Source of the DNA: Bacillota bacterium
Lineage (GTDB): Bacteria; Bacillota; Clostridia; Christensenellales; Aristaeellaceae
Assembly: GCA_023404345.1 (NCBI GenBank)
Contig: JAEYCB010000060.1
Span: forward strand, 1-29,970
Length of the DNA stretch: 29,970 nt
Reading direction: 5' to 3'
The notes beneath the pieces are model-generated. The model had not been told where the DNA came from, did not search any database, and saw only the letters and a program-made list of their open reading frames with translations. Shown one piece after another: positions 1 through 7,498 of this stretch (position 1 is its first letter; every line of letters begins with the position of its first letter). A program made the translations under genes and the position numbers.

Positions 1-62
1 GCTAGGTAGTCCTCCACAGCCTGAATCTTTACCTCCGGCGGTATTTTGCCTTTTAAACTCAT
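1..62 (-). CDS. IS transposase OrfA-like N-terminus (partial, runs off the window)
   Basis: Translation from ATG (62-60) gives MSLKGKIPPEVKIQAVEDYL and continues beyond the edge. This fits the start of a helix-turn-helix OrfA protein of the IS3 family, which binds the IS ends. A GGAGGGAGC ribosome binding site lies just upstream. Only about 20 codons are visible, so the family call rests on a short match plus the typical IS end outside it. Confidence 0.6.
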   Translation of the reverse strand, partial: MSLKGKIPPEVKIQAVEDYL

Positions 63-127
63 GATAATTGCTCCCTCCGTTTCGACAGTTTTGTTTTCCC
101 GCTGTCTACTTTAAAGGGAGCATATCA
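1..127 (-). mobile_element. IS3-family-like insertion sequence, left end (partial)
   Basis: The reverse complement of this stretch matches the last 126 bases of the window with only two visible mismatches. The shared part begins TGATATGCTCCCTTTAAAG, which resembles the left end of IS150-group IS3 elements, and runs through a short leader into a transposase start codon. The element points out of the window, so only its 5' end is present. The boundary at 127 is set by loss of identity between the two copies. The IS family is inferred from the end sequence and the transposase N-terminus. Confidence 0.75.
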
Positions 128-238
128 AGGCGTGTCCGCCGCCTTTGACTATCGGATAAGTCCGCCTGCGGCGGCCTTTTCTGCGAGAACGCGTATCATC
201 CGCCAATATCGGCGCTGTGCGCAGATGGGATTTTGGTA

Positions 239-267
239 TGGTCAGCAGTGCGTTTTTCCTGTATAAT
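239..267 (+). promoter_or_regulatory. Sigma-A-type promoter of nadD-yqeK
   Basis: A perfect TATAAT lies at 262-267, with TGGTCA (4 of 6 matches to TTGACA) at 239-244 and a 17-base spacer. It sits 40 bases before the chosen start codon. The gene therefore has its own promoter and does not depend on the region cut off by the IS. Confidence 0.6.
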
Positions 268-306
268 AGGCGGGTAGGGGATGAACCCCTGAAGGGAGGC
301 GCAGCC

Positions 307-1512
307 GTGCCAAAGGAGCGCATCGGCATCATGGGAGGGAGCTTCAATCCCATCCATGACAGGCACATTGAAATCGCCGCCTGCGCAAGGAGAGAACAAA
401 AGCTGGACCGCGTCATCTTTTTGCCAGCCGGCAATCCTCCGCACAAGCATGGGGGGCTGGCGGACGCGGAATACAGGTTTGAGATGACTCGCCTTGCGGT
501 GAGCGGCATGCAGGGATTTTCCGCCTCACGCATGGAAATCGACCGTGAGGGTGTGACCTATACCGTAGACACCCTGACCAAGCTGCAAAAGCAGATGCAG
601 GGTGCGGAACTGTACTATCTTATCGGGGAGGATACGCTTTTTGACCTGCCCAACTGGCGCAGGCCCGACAAGGTATTTACCCTTTGCCGCTTTCTGGTAT
701 GCAACCGGAAAAGCGAAGAATTGGCGCAGCATCCGCAGGTGCGCGCACTGGAGGAACGGGGGGCGAAGTTTACATTTTTGTCCCTGCCTCCGAATGCCGA
801 GTCCGCCACCGCCATCCGGGAGGCGCTTGCACGGAGAGAAACGCCGGGCGGCGTAAAGCCGCAGGTGCTGGAATATATCCGCATCATGGGGCTGTACGGA
901 TGCAGCGAAAGCCCGCGCGGGGCGGCGGCGTACTATCCGCGCCTGAAGCAGCTGCTTACGGACAAGCGTCTGGTGCATTCCCTGCTGGTGGCTTCCACGG
1001 CAAGGGATCTTGCCAGCCGCCATGGCGTAAGCGTGGACCAGGCTGCCATGGCCGGGCTGATGCACGACTGCGCCAAGTGCATGCCGCTGGCTCAGCAGCA
1101 GCGTATCGCCCGGGAAAGCCGCCTGCTTTTGGACAAGGAAACCCTGCAAAGTGAAAACCTGCTTCATGGTCCCGTGGGGGCCGTGGTGGCAGAGCGGGAG
1201 TTTGGCGTGCGGGACCCCAACGTGCTGTCCGCCATTCGCTGCCATACGACCGGCAAGGTGGGCATGCTTCCCCTGGATATGATCGTCTACCTGGCCGACA
1301 AGATCGAACCGTCGCGCCGCAGTTATCCGGCGCTGGAAAAGGTGCGCGAGCTGGCGCAGAGCGACCTGGTGGCCGCCATGCGCTATTCGCTGGAAAGCAC
1401 GCTGGCCTATGTGCGCTCGCAGAAAACCACGCCTCACCCCACTACCCAGCGGGTGGCCGACTGGCTGGAACGCCTTGTATCGACAGATATGGGCAACCCC
1501 ATCCGATCATAA
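307..1512 (+). CDS. nadD: Nicotinate-nucleotide adenylyltransferase fused to YqeK HD-domain hydrolase
   Basis: A 401-residue two-domain protein. Residues 1-195 are NadD, which makes deamido-NAD from nicotinate mononucleotide and ATP: N-terminal GGSFNPIHDRH (10-20), the VIFLPAGNPPHK stretch (36-47) and SATAIR (166-171) in place of the usual ISSTxIR. Residues 205-401 are YqeK, an HD-superfamily hydrolase (family members cleave Ap4A symmetrically), with H224, H253-D254, H287, H313 and D331 as likely metal ligands. The GTG start at 307 was chosen because GGGAGG lies 7 bases upstream and the NadD motif follows at once; the longer frame to 217 crosses the promoter. Separate nadD and yqeK genes next to rsfS are usual in Bacillota, and fusions occur. 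Oddity: the (H/T)xGH motif reads HDRH, with Arg for the conserved Gly. Confidence 0.9.
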   Translation: MPKERIGIMGGSFNPIHDRHIEIAACARREQKLDRVIFLPAGNPPHKHGGLADAEYRFEMTRLAVSGMQGFSASRMEIDREGVTYTVDTLTKLQKQMQGAELYYLIGEDTLFDLPNWRRPDKVFTLCRFLVCNRKSEELAQHPQVRALEERGAKFTFLSLPPNAESATAIREALARRETPGGVKPQVLEYIRIMGLYGCSESPRGAAAYYPRLKQLLTDKRLVHSLLVASTARDLASRHGVSVDQAAMAGLMHDCAKCMPLAQQQRIARESRLLLDKETLQSENLLHGPVGAVVAEREFGVRDPNVLSAIRCHTTGKVGMLPLDMIVYLADKIEPSRRSYPALEKVRELAQSDLVAAMRYSLESTLAYVRSQKTTPHPTTQRVADWLERLVSTDMGNPIRS

Positions 1513-1531
1513 AATTAAAGGAGCGAAACGA

Positions 1532-1891
1532 ATGAACGAAATGATCCAGAAGATTACCACGACCCTTTATGACAAAAAGGCGCAGGATATCGTGGCGCTG
1601 GATGTGTCCGGCATGACGGTAATTACCGACTGCATGGTGATCGCCAGCGGCCGCAGCGCCTTGCAGGTGAAAACTTTGGCCGACGAGGTGGAGGACCGGC
1701 TGAGTGAAGCGGGGGTCTATCCACTGCGCAAGGAAGGCCAGCAGGAGGGCCGCTGGGTGGTGCTGGATTACGGCACGGTGCTGGTGCACATCTTCCATAC
1801 GGAGGAACGCGAATTCTACCGCCTGGACAAGCTGTGGGAGGCTGACAACAACCGCATCGCCCTGCCATTTGATAAGCAGGAACAAGACTGA
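1532..1891 (+). CDS. rsfS: Ribosome silencing factor RsfS (Iojap/YbeB family)
   Basis: 119 residues, the usual size for RsfS, which binds ribosomal protein L14 and blocks joining of the ribosomal subunits when nutrients are scarce. The family pattern is clear: KKAQDIVALDVSGMTVITDC near the N-terminus, then ASGRSALQVKTLADEVED, GQQEGRWVVLDYGTVLVHIF and EFYRLDKLW. The ATG at 1532 is preceded by AAAGGAG. The gene starts 19 bases after nadD-yqeK, so the two are probably cotranscribed, the standard order in Bacillota. Confidence 0.95.
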   Translation: MNEMIQKITTTLYDKKAQDIVALDVSGMTVITDCMVIASGRSALQVKTLADEVEDRLSEAGVYPLRKEGQQEGRWVVLDYGTVLVHIFHTEEREFYRLDKLWEADNNRIALPFDKQEQD

Positions 1892-1992
1892 CACCGCTTT
1901 TCGGCAAGCCTTCAGCGCTTGTTCATGTGCCGTTCACCTGCGGGGTTTACCTTGATAACGGCGCGATGCACCAAAGCAGAGGAGGTTGCGGG

Positions 1993-2433
1993 ATGAACGG
2001 AAAGCGCGTGATTGTGACAGCGGCCGCAGTGCTGGCAGCCGTGGCCATTGCGCTGGGCCTCTGGACGCTGTTGGAAGGCCGGGCGGATATCGCCGGGCAG
2101 ACGGTGCCGGGAGAAGGCGCGCTGGACATGGTGCTGATTGATATTGAGGACCAGGATGCGGCTTCGCACTATCATGTGATTACGCTGGGCGTGTACGTGC
2201 TGGCGGTGGATCAGAGCAGCCAGGCCTATGCCGCCGGCGTGCGTTCGGGAGACCGGATTGTGAGCGCCAACGGTGTGCCGGTGACCTCCTCCGGGGAGTT
2301 TGGGCAGCTGCGCGCGGAACTGGAACCCTCCGCCGTGCTGGAAATGGTGCTGGAACGCAGCGAGGGCGAAGAAAACCTGACGGTAACACTGGTAGAGGGC
2401 GCACAGCCGCAGGCGTCCGGGCAGGAAGAATGA
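1993..2433 (+). CDS. Membrane-anchored PDZ-domain protein
   Basis: 146 residues. An N-terminal hydrophobic segment (about residues 5-24, after MNGKR) should act as an uncleaved anchor, leaving the rest outside the membrane. Residues about 60-135 look like a PDZ domain of the HtrA/RseP/C-terminal-protease kind: GVYVLAVDQSSQAYAAGVRSG, then DRIVSANGVPVTSSGEF. No protease domain is present, so it may sense or scaffold rather than cut. The ATG at 1993 has AGAGGAGG upstream. It lies 101 bases after rsfS and 17 bases before a two-component pair, which suggests, without proof, a link to envelope sensing by that kinase. Confidence 0.75.
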   Translation: MNGKRVIVTAAAVLAAVAIALGLWTLLEGRADIAGQTVPGEGALDMVLIDIEDQDAASHYHVITLGVYVLAVDQSSQAYAAGVRSGDRIVSANGVPVTSSGEFGQLRAELEPSAVLEMVLERSEGEENLTVTLVEGAQPQASGQEE

Positions 2434-2450
2434 AGCGGGGTGAATGATGG

Positions 2451-3127
2451 ATGAAGCTGCTGGTCGTGGATGATGAAAAAATGATCCGTCAGCTCATTGC
2501 CAAATATGCCGTGTTTGACGGCTATGAGGTAGCGGAGACCGAAAACGGGATGCAGGCCGTGGAAATGGCGCCACGGGCAGTTATGATCTGATCATTATGG
2601 ATATCATGATGCCGGAGCTGGATGGCTTTTCAGCTGCCAGGGAAATCCGCAAGACCAGCGACGTACCCATCATCTTTCTTTCCGCCAGAGGCGAAGAATA
2701 CGACCGGATTCACGGCTTTGAGCTGGGCGTGGACGATTATGTGGTCAAGCCCTTTTCTCCGCGCGAACTGATGATGCGCGTGGGCGCGGTGCTCCGGCGT
2801 GCGCAGGCGTCCAGCCACGCAGAAAATGCCCATGAAACCGTGAGCATTGAAAATATGCTGGTAGACTTCACCGCCCGCCAGGTGACCATCGACGGGGCGG
2901 AGGTGGACCTGTCGCCCAAGGAGTATGATCTGCTCTTTTTTATGGTGCGCAACCGCGGCATTGCTCTCACGCGCGACCGGCTGATCAGCGAGGTCTGGGG
3001 TTATGACTTCTTCGGCGACGACCGCACGCTCGATACGCATATCAAGCTGCTGCGCAAGCAGCTGGGCGATTACGCGCGCTATATCACCACGCTCAGAGGG
3101 GTGGGATACCGCTTTGAAAAGGAATGA
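2451..3127 (+). pseudogene. OmpR/PhoB-family response regulator, interrupted by a -1 frameshift
   Basis: The reading frame starts at ATG 2451 (MKLLVVDDEK, with the acidic pair of a receiver domain), then hits TGA at 2589-2591. The rest continues one frame away from about 2576: GSYDLIIMDIMMPELDG with the phospho-acceptor Asp, FLSARGEE, and VVKPFSPRELMMR with the conserved Lys. A winged-helix DNA-binding domain follows (LSPKEYDLLFFMVRNRG ... RGVGYRFEKE). Adding one base near 2568-2576, for example restoring GCGGCC from GCGCC, gives an intact protein of about 225 residues, the normal family length. The break is therefore recent or a sequencing error. The partner kinase directly downstream is intact. 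Confidence 0.85.
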
Positions 3128-4652
3128 TGCGCCGGCGGCGCTGCCGGCGGGCAGGCGTCCCTCGCTGTGGGGGCGCTTTTTGCGCTTCAAGCAGTCCATG
3201 GGCGTGCGCAGCCGCATCTTTTTGTATTTTCTGGTCTTTACGGCACTGCTTCTGATGCTGCTGTGGCTGTTTCAAATCGTGCTTCTGGACGATTTTTACC
3301 GTATGCAGAAACCGGACATGCTCAAATCATCCTCCGTAAGCATTGTGCAAAACATCAACAATGAAAACCTGGACGCGCTGGTGGACCGTATCGCCGAAGA
3401 AAACAACGTTTGCGTACTTGTGACCTCCGACAGAATGGAGGAGATGGCATCGGCGGATATTTCACCCGGCTGCATCGTGCATCACATAAATCCGCGTGAC
3501 TTGCAGCAGATTGCAAGCAGCCTCCAGGATGACGGGGTGATGGTGACCACCTTCCCGATGAAAAACTTCCGAAACCGCATGTATGATGAAAAGAAGTTTC
3601 TGGGGCGTGTGCCGCCCAGCGACGATGGGGAAACGCGCAGCATGATGACCGTGCAGCGGGCCACGATGGCTGACGGTACAACGGCCTATGTATTTCTCAA
3701 CGCCATGGTCACGCCCGTTACCGCAACGGTGCAGACCATCCGCAACGAGCTGTACGTGATCACGGCCATTTTGATTTTGCTATCCTTCCTGATCTCGCTG
3801 GTGCTGTCGCGGCGCATCACCCAGCCGCTGGTGGAAACCACCCAGGCGGCGGGGGCCCTGAGCCGGGGCGAATACACCCCGGTGCAGAACGTGGGTTACC
3901 GTGAAATCGCTCAGCTCAACGCACAGCTTACACAGACCGCGCGCGATCTGAGACGCGTGGAGGAGATGCAGCAGGAGCTGATCGCCAACATCAGCCATGA
4001 CCTGCGCACCCCGCTGACGCTGATTGAGGGCTATGCCGAGGTAATGCGCGACCTGCCGGGCGAAAACACCCCTGAAAACATGCAGGTCATCATCGACGAA
4101 ACAAGGCGCCTGAGCACACTGGTCAACGCCGTGCTGGAACTGAGCAAGGCGCGCAGCAGCACAGGCGGAGGAGAACCGGCTCGCTTTGACCTGACGCAGA
4201 CGGTGCGCGGCATTATGACCCGCTATGCCAAATTGACAGAGCAGGACGGTTATCGCATTCTTTTTGAGCCCGAAGGCGAAGCATGGGTCATCGCCGACGA
4301 GATACAGGCGCAGCAGGTGATCTACAACCTGATCAACAACGCGCTTACCTACACCGGCGCGGACAAGCGGGTGACCATCTCCCAGCGCGTGGCTGATGGC
4401 AAGGCGCGAATCTCCGTGAGCGATACGGGCGAGGGCATTGCGCCGGAGGACCTGCCCTATATCTGGAGCCGCTATTACCGGGGCGGCAAACCGCACAAGC
4501 GCGCCGCCGTGGGCAGCGGGTTGGGGCTGAATATCGTCAAGGGCATTCTGGACCGCTATGGGCTTTCCTACGGCGTGGAAAGCACGCCGGGGGAGGGCAG
4601 CACATTCTGGTTTGAAATGCCGCTGGCCCCGGAAACGGGCGAAAATGCATAA
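3114..4652 (+). CDS. Two-component sensor histidine kinase
   Basis: An inner-membrane sensor that should phosphorylate the adjacent response regulator. Order: TM1 (RIFLYFLVFTALLLMLLWLF), an extracytoplasmic sensor region of about 150 residues, TM2 (VITAILILLSFLISLVLS), HAMP, HisKA with ISHDLRTPLT (His codon 3996-3998), and HATPase_c with N-box NLINNALTYTG, SDTGEGIAPEDLPYIWSRYY and GSGLGLNIVKGI. The start is uncertain. TTG 3114 (512 residues) overlaps the regulator's end and has GAGGGG 12 bases upstream; the first in-frame ATG, at 3198, gives 484 residues and lacks a clear ribosome binding site. ATG codons at 3124 and 3127 are out of frame. The stop is followed at once by a terminator. Confidence 0.9.
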   Translation: MKRNDAPAALPAGRRPSLWGRFLRFKQSMGVRSRIFLYFLVFTALLLMLLWLFQIVLLDDFYRMQKPDMLKSSSVSIVQNINNENLDALVDRIAEENNVCVLVTSDRMEEMASADISPGCIVHHINPRDLQQIASSLQDDGVMVTTFPMKNFRNRMYDEKKFLGRVPPSDDGETRSMMTVQRATMADGTTAYVFLNAMVTPVTATVQTIRNELYVITAILILLSFLISLVLSRRITQPLVETTQAAGALSRGEYTPVQNVGYREIAQLNAQLTQTARDLRRVEEMQQELIANISHDLRTPLTLIEGYAEVMRDLPGENTPENMQVIIDETRRLSTLVNAVLELSKARSSTGGGEPARFDLTQTVRGIMTRYAKLTEQDGYRILFEPEGEAWVIADEIQAQQVIYNLINNALTYTGADKRVTISQRVADGKARISVSDTGEGIAPEDLPYIWSRYYRGGKPHKRAAVGSGLGLNIVKGILDRYGLSYGVESTPGEGSTFWFEMPLAPETGENA

Positions 4653-4693
4653 AAAATCCGGGGCAAAGGATGTGGCCTTTCGCCCCGGATTTT
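4653..4693. terminator. Bidirectional intrinsic terminator after the kinase operon
   Basis: A 12-bp perfect stem, AAAATCCGGGGC (4653-4664) with GCCCCGGATTTT (4682-4693), encloses a second small stem AAAGG/CCTTT. T-rich runs on the 3' side and A-runs on the 5' side let it work in both directions, serving the kinase (+) and the small membrane gene (-). Confidence 0.85.
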
Positions 4694-4707
4694 GTTTTGT
4701 CGGTGTG

Positions 4708-4827
4708 CTACCACTGCCAAACGGACGCAAAAATAATGGAAAGCAGCATCAGTCCGGCCAACGAAAGGCTGACGATGCGCACCATCGACGTCCTTACATC
4801 TTTTCTGCGTTTTGCCTGCCCGGCCAT
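4708..4827 (-). CDS. Small single-pass membrane protein (39 residues)
   Basis: The ATG at 4827 follows a strong AGGAGGG site. The product has a basic N-terminus (MAGQAKRRKDVR) and one hydrophobic helix (about residues 15-36, MVRIVSLSLAGLMLLSIIFA), ending in VWQW. Small basic-plus-one-helix proteins such as DUF4044/Prli42-like proteins are widespread in Bacillota, and this may be a relative; no diagnostic motif proves it. It has its own promoter and a shared terminator, so it is probably a real monocistronic gene. Confidence 0.65.
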   Translation of the reverse strand: MAGQAKRRKDVRTSMVRIVSLSLAGLMLLSIIFASVWQW

Positions 4828-4860
4828 GGCGTTCCCTCCTGCATTGTTGCTACGCTGGTG

Positions 4861-4869
4861 AGTATACCA
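4861..4869 (-). promoter_or_regulatory. Extended -10 promoter of the small membrane protein gene
   Basis: On the minus strand the sequence reads TGGTATACT, an extended -10 (TGnTATACT), 33 bases before the start codon. No good -35 is visible, which is acceptable for extended -10 promoters. Confidence 0.45.
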
Positions 4870-4973
4870 CAACCGCGTCCCCGGGGCAAGGCCGCAGGCG
4901 GGGAAAGGCAAGAGCTGTGCGGTAAATTTACTGAAAGTTCACATAACGACCGGATTTTGGCCGGGCCCGCGCC

Positions 4974-5002
4974 TTGAAACTTCCGCGTGGGGGATGTATA
5001 AT
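4974..5002 (+). promoter_or_regulatory. Sigma-A promoter of the DUF951-lepB unit
   Basis: TTGAAA (4974-4979), a 17-base spacer and a perfect TATAAT (4997-5002), 28 bases before the DUF951 start codon. Confidence 0.75.
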
Positions 5003-5030
5003 GCTTAAGTATATTGCGGAGGTGTGCGCC

Positions 5031-5261
5031 ATGGAGGAGATCCGTCTGGGGGACCGGGTCAGGATGCGGAAAACGCATCCCTGCGGAAGTGACGAATGGA
5101 CGGTTATCCGCATTGGCGCAGATATCAAAATCAAATGCCTGGGCTGTGGGCGCATCGTGATGATGGAGCGCGCGGATTTTGTCAAGCGCCGCAAAAAGGT
5201 GCTTGAGCAGGGATCCGTGCCGGAAGCGGATACGCTTCGCGCCATGGCGGAGCATTCCTAA
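5031..5261 (+). CDS. DUF951 family protein
   Basis: 76 residues. The sequence follows the DUF951 pattern closely: MEEIRLGDRVRMRKTHPCGS, EWTVIRIGADIKIKCLGCGR, then VMMERADFVKRRKKV. Three conserved cysteines are visible, one in HPCG and two in CLGC. The family is small, basic and common in Bacillota; its role is not established, and nucleic-acid binding is only a guess from its charge and SH3-like pattern. ATG 5031 has GGAGGT 7 bases upstream; the longer frame from 4974 would start on the -35 box. lepB starts 15 bases later with its own strong ribosome binding site. Confidence 0.85.
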   Translation: MEEIRLGDRVRMRKTHPCGSDEWTVIRIGADIKIKCLGCGRIVMMERADFVKRRKKVLEQGSVPEADTLRAMAEHS

Positions 5262-5276
5262 GGAGGTCTTTTACCC

Positions 5277-5888
5277 ATGGAGGTCAAGGAAGAACAGATG
5301 ACGCAGGTGGAGGGCGCCGCTACCGGTAAGCCCGGCAAGGAAAAAAAGCCGCTTAACGTCAAAAAGGAAATTCTGAGCTGGATTCTGACCATTGCGGTGG
5401 CAGTGGCAGCCGCTTTGCTGATTCGCACGTTCCTGTTTGAGCCTATCCGCGTGGATGGGGAAAGCATGTGCGACACCCTGCAGGATGGCGAGATCATGCT
5501 GGTAACCAAGCCGGAATACCTCTTTGGCGACCCGCAGCGCGGGGATGTGGTGATCTGCAAGTATCCCGGCCGCACGGAGAACTTCGTCAAGCGCGTGATG
5601 GGCATTCCCGGCGACGTGATCGAGATTCGCTCCAATGTGGTCTACCGCAACGGGGAAGCGCTGGACGAGCCCTACCTGACTCCGGAGCGCAACGACAACG
5701 GCTTCAGCATGGCGCCCTTTACGCTGGGCGAGGATGAATACTTCGTCATGGGCGATAACCGCGACAACAGCCATGACAGCCGCAATTACTACGATTATCT
5801 CACCCCTGCCGCCCTTACCCGCGATATGATCATCGGGCATGTGCGGTGCGTGGTGTTCCCCTTCGGCGATATTCGGACCATCGAGTAA
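5277..5888 (+). CDS. lepB: Signal peptidase I
   Basis: 203 residues, typical of a Gram-positive type I signal peptidase. It removes signal peptides from exported proteins at AxA sites on the outer face of the membrane. A short charged N-tail leads to one TM helix (about 32-52). The catalytic Ser63 is in VDGESMCDTL and Lys105 in NFVKRVMGIPGD. The box E motif GDNRDNSHDSRN spans 159-170. The usual Pro after SMx is Asp here (SMCD). AAGGAGGT lies 8 bases before ATG 5277. The enzyme fits the three AxA-type binding proteins encoded in this window. Confidence 0.95.
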   Translation: MEVKEEQMTQVEGAATGKPGKEKKPLNVKKEILSWILTIAVAVAAALLIRTFLFEPIRVDGESMCDTLQDGEIMLVTKPEYLFGDPQRGDVVICKYPGRTENFVKRVMGIPGDVIEIRSNVVYRNGEALDEPYLTPERNDNGFSMAPFTLGEDEYFVMGDNRDNSHDSRNYYDYLTPAALTRDMIIGHVRCVVFPFGDIRTIE

Positions 5889-5933
5889 ACGGAAACCGCC
5901 CATGCTGAGGCGGATGGATGGGAAAAACAGACG

Positions 5934-5968
5934 AAGGCCCCGAAGCATTCTGCTTCGGGGCCTTTTCT
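5934..5968. terminator. Bidirectional terminator between lepB and metQ
   Basis: A 13-bp perfect stem, AAGGCCCCGAAGC / GCTTCGGGGCCTT, with loop ATTCT, followed by TTCT on the plus side and preceded by an A-rich stretch that forms the U-tract on the minus side. It separates the convergent lepB and metNIQ units. Confidence 0.9.
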
Positions 5969-5983
5969 GTTGCTGCTATGGGA

Positions 5984-6814
5984 TTATTCAGCGGCGGTTT
6001 CGGCGGCGGGCACCTCAAAGGTGGGGGCGAAGCCGCTTTCCACAATCAGGTCGTACACTTCCTGGGTGTAGATGACCTGCTCCAGCGCCTTGACCCACTC
6101 GGCCTCGGCGTTTTCGGGCTTGACCACAATCACGTTCACATACGCCTGAGCGGCTTCGCTTTCCGCAGTCTCGGCGTAAAGGCCGTCCACGTAGGGCACC
6201 AGGTCCACCAGCGTGGCGTTGTTGCCGTTGATGACCGCGTAGGCCACGTCGGCGCGGGCACCGGGGATCAGCTCGGCATTGAGCTCCTGAATGTTCAGGT
6301 TATAGGGGTTTTCCACGATGTCGGCGGGGGTGCAGGTGCTCTCAAGCGTGGTGCCCTCGGGCAGCTTGATCAGGCCGGCAGACTGGAGCAGCAAAAGCGC
6401 GCGGTTCTCATTCACCGGGTCGTTGGGCACGGCGATGGCGTCGCCTTCGGCGATGTCGTCCAGGCTGGTCTTGGTGCCGGCGTAGATGGCCATGGGCTCA
6501 AAGTGGGTGTAGACCACGGGCACCAGCTGCTCAGCTTCGCTGACCTCGGCGTTGTAGCCGGCCAGATAGGGCAGGTGCTGGAAGAAGTTCGCCATCACGT
6601 CGCCCGCGGAGGTGGCGGGGTTCTCCACCACATAGTCGCTTACGACGGTAATCTCAAGGTCGTAGCCCAGCGCGGCCAGGTCGTCCTTGACCAGCTCCAG
6701 CACCTCGGCATGGGGGTTTTCGGTGGCAATAATGGTGAGGGGCTCGCCCGCGAAGGCGGAGGTCAGGGACAGGGACAGCGCCAGGGTCAGGACGATAGCC
6801 AAAATCTTTTTCAT
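5984..6814 (-). CDS. metQ: Methionine ABC transporter substrate-binding protein MetQ (NlpA family)
   Basis: 276 residues. It should capture methionine outside the membrane and hand it to MetI. The MetQ/NlpA pattern is clear: LTIIATENPHAEVLELV, VMANFFQHLPYLAGYN, FEPMAIYAGTKTSLDDI, AIAVPNDPVNENRALLLLQ and ELNAELIPGARADVAYAVIN. The N-terminus is a signal peptide (MKKILAIVLTLALSL) ending AFA (20-22) before Gly23, a signal peptidase I site. The lipobox cysteine expected for a Firmicute MetQ is missing. AAAGGAGA precedes ATG 6814, 21 bases after metI. It is the last gene of the metNIQ operon. Confidence 0.93.
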   Translation of the reverse strand: MKKILAIVLTLALSLSLTSAFAGEPLTIIATENPHAEVLELVKDDLAALGYDLEITVVSDYVVENPATSAGDVMANFFQHLPYLAGYNAEVSEAEQLVPVVYTHFEPMAIYAGTKTSLDDIAEGDAIAVPNDPVNENRALLLLQSAGLIKLPEGTTLESTCTPADIVENPYNLNIQELNAELIPGARADVAYAVINGNNATLVDLVPYVDGLYAETAESEAAQAYVNVIVVKPENAEAEWVKALEQVIYTQEVYDLIVESGFAPTFEVPAAETAAE

Positions 6815-6835
6815 GGTTGGTTCTCCTTTCCAAAG

Positions 6836-7498
6836 TCAGCGTCGTTTATGGTCCAGGCCGCGTGTAAAGCGCGTGCCGAAGACGGTGATGATTTGCACCA
6901 GCGCCACCAGAAGCAGGCTGGCGGAATACATGATGTCGAACTTGCGCACGTTGAGGCCCTTGACGATGGCCAACGCGCCCAGGCCGCCGCCGCCGGCCGC
7001 GCTGGCCATGGCGGTGTAGCCCAGAATGGTGGTGATGCTGATGGCCGCGCCATTGACCAGCGAGGGCACGGCTTCAGGCAGAAGCACCTTGAAGATCAGC
7101 TGCAGGTTGGTCGATCCCATGGACTGGGCGGCCTCGATGATGCCATGATCGACTTCTTCCAGCGAGCTTTCCACCATGCGCGCGATGTAGGGGAAGGCAC
7201 TGATGACCAGTGGGAAGATGATGGACTTGGTACCGATGGCCGTACCCACCACCAGGCGCGTGACGGGGAAGAGCACCGCCAGCATGATGATGAAGGGAAT
7301 CGAGCGCAGGAAGTTGATCGCCACGCCCAGAATGGCGTTGAACGTGGGGGAGGGCATGATGCCGCCACGGCGGGTCACCACCAGCAGCACGCCCAGCGGC
7401 AGGCCGATCAGGTAGGCGATGACGCTGCTCCACAGGGTCATGTACAGCGTTTCCAGCGTCCCTTCCCACAGCATGGGCAGCAGCTTATCCCAGGTCAT
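6836..7498 (-). CDS. metI: Methionine ABC transporter permease MetI
   Basis: 220 residues with about five hydrophobic helices, the standard MetI size. The membrane subunit forms the methionine channel with MetN at its cytoplasmic face. Family markers: TLYMTLWSSVIAYLIGLPLG near the start, NFLRSIPFIIMLAVLFP, and the EAA coupling loop EAAQSMGSTNLQLIFKVLLP. Its ATG overlaps the metN stop codon (ATGA, 7495-7498), implying translational coupling. Confidence 0.95.
   Translation of the reverse strand: MTWDKLLPMLWEGTLETLYMTLWSSVIAYLIGLPLGVLLVVTRRGGIMPSPTFNAILGVAINFLRSIPFIIMLAVLFPVTRLVVGTAIGTKSIIFPLVISAFPYIARMVESSLEEVDHGIIEAAQSMGSTNLQLIFKVLLPEAVPSLVNGAAISITTILGYTAMASAAGGGGLGALAIVKGLNVRKFDIMYSASLLLVALVQIITVFGTRFTRGLDHKRR

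Noticed and set aside
161..184. Terminator-like hairpin before nadD (GTCCGCC-TGC-GGCGGCC-TTTT)
   Set aside because: The stem has a mismatch near its base and a short T-run; it could be the tail of an interrupted upstream unit but is too weak to list.
2565..2600. Programmed frameshift in the response regulator
   Set aside because: No slippery heptamer, internal Shine-Dalgarno or stimulating hairpin is evident, and programmed shifting is not known for OmpR-type regulators; a one-base loss is simpler.
3124..3129. ATGATG at the end of the response regulator as the kinase start
   Set aside because: Both ATGs are out of frame with the kinase; using them would need another frameshift.
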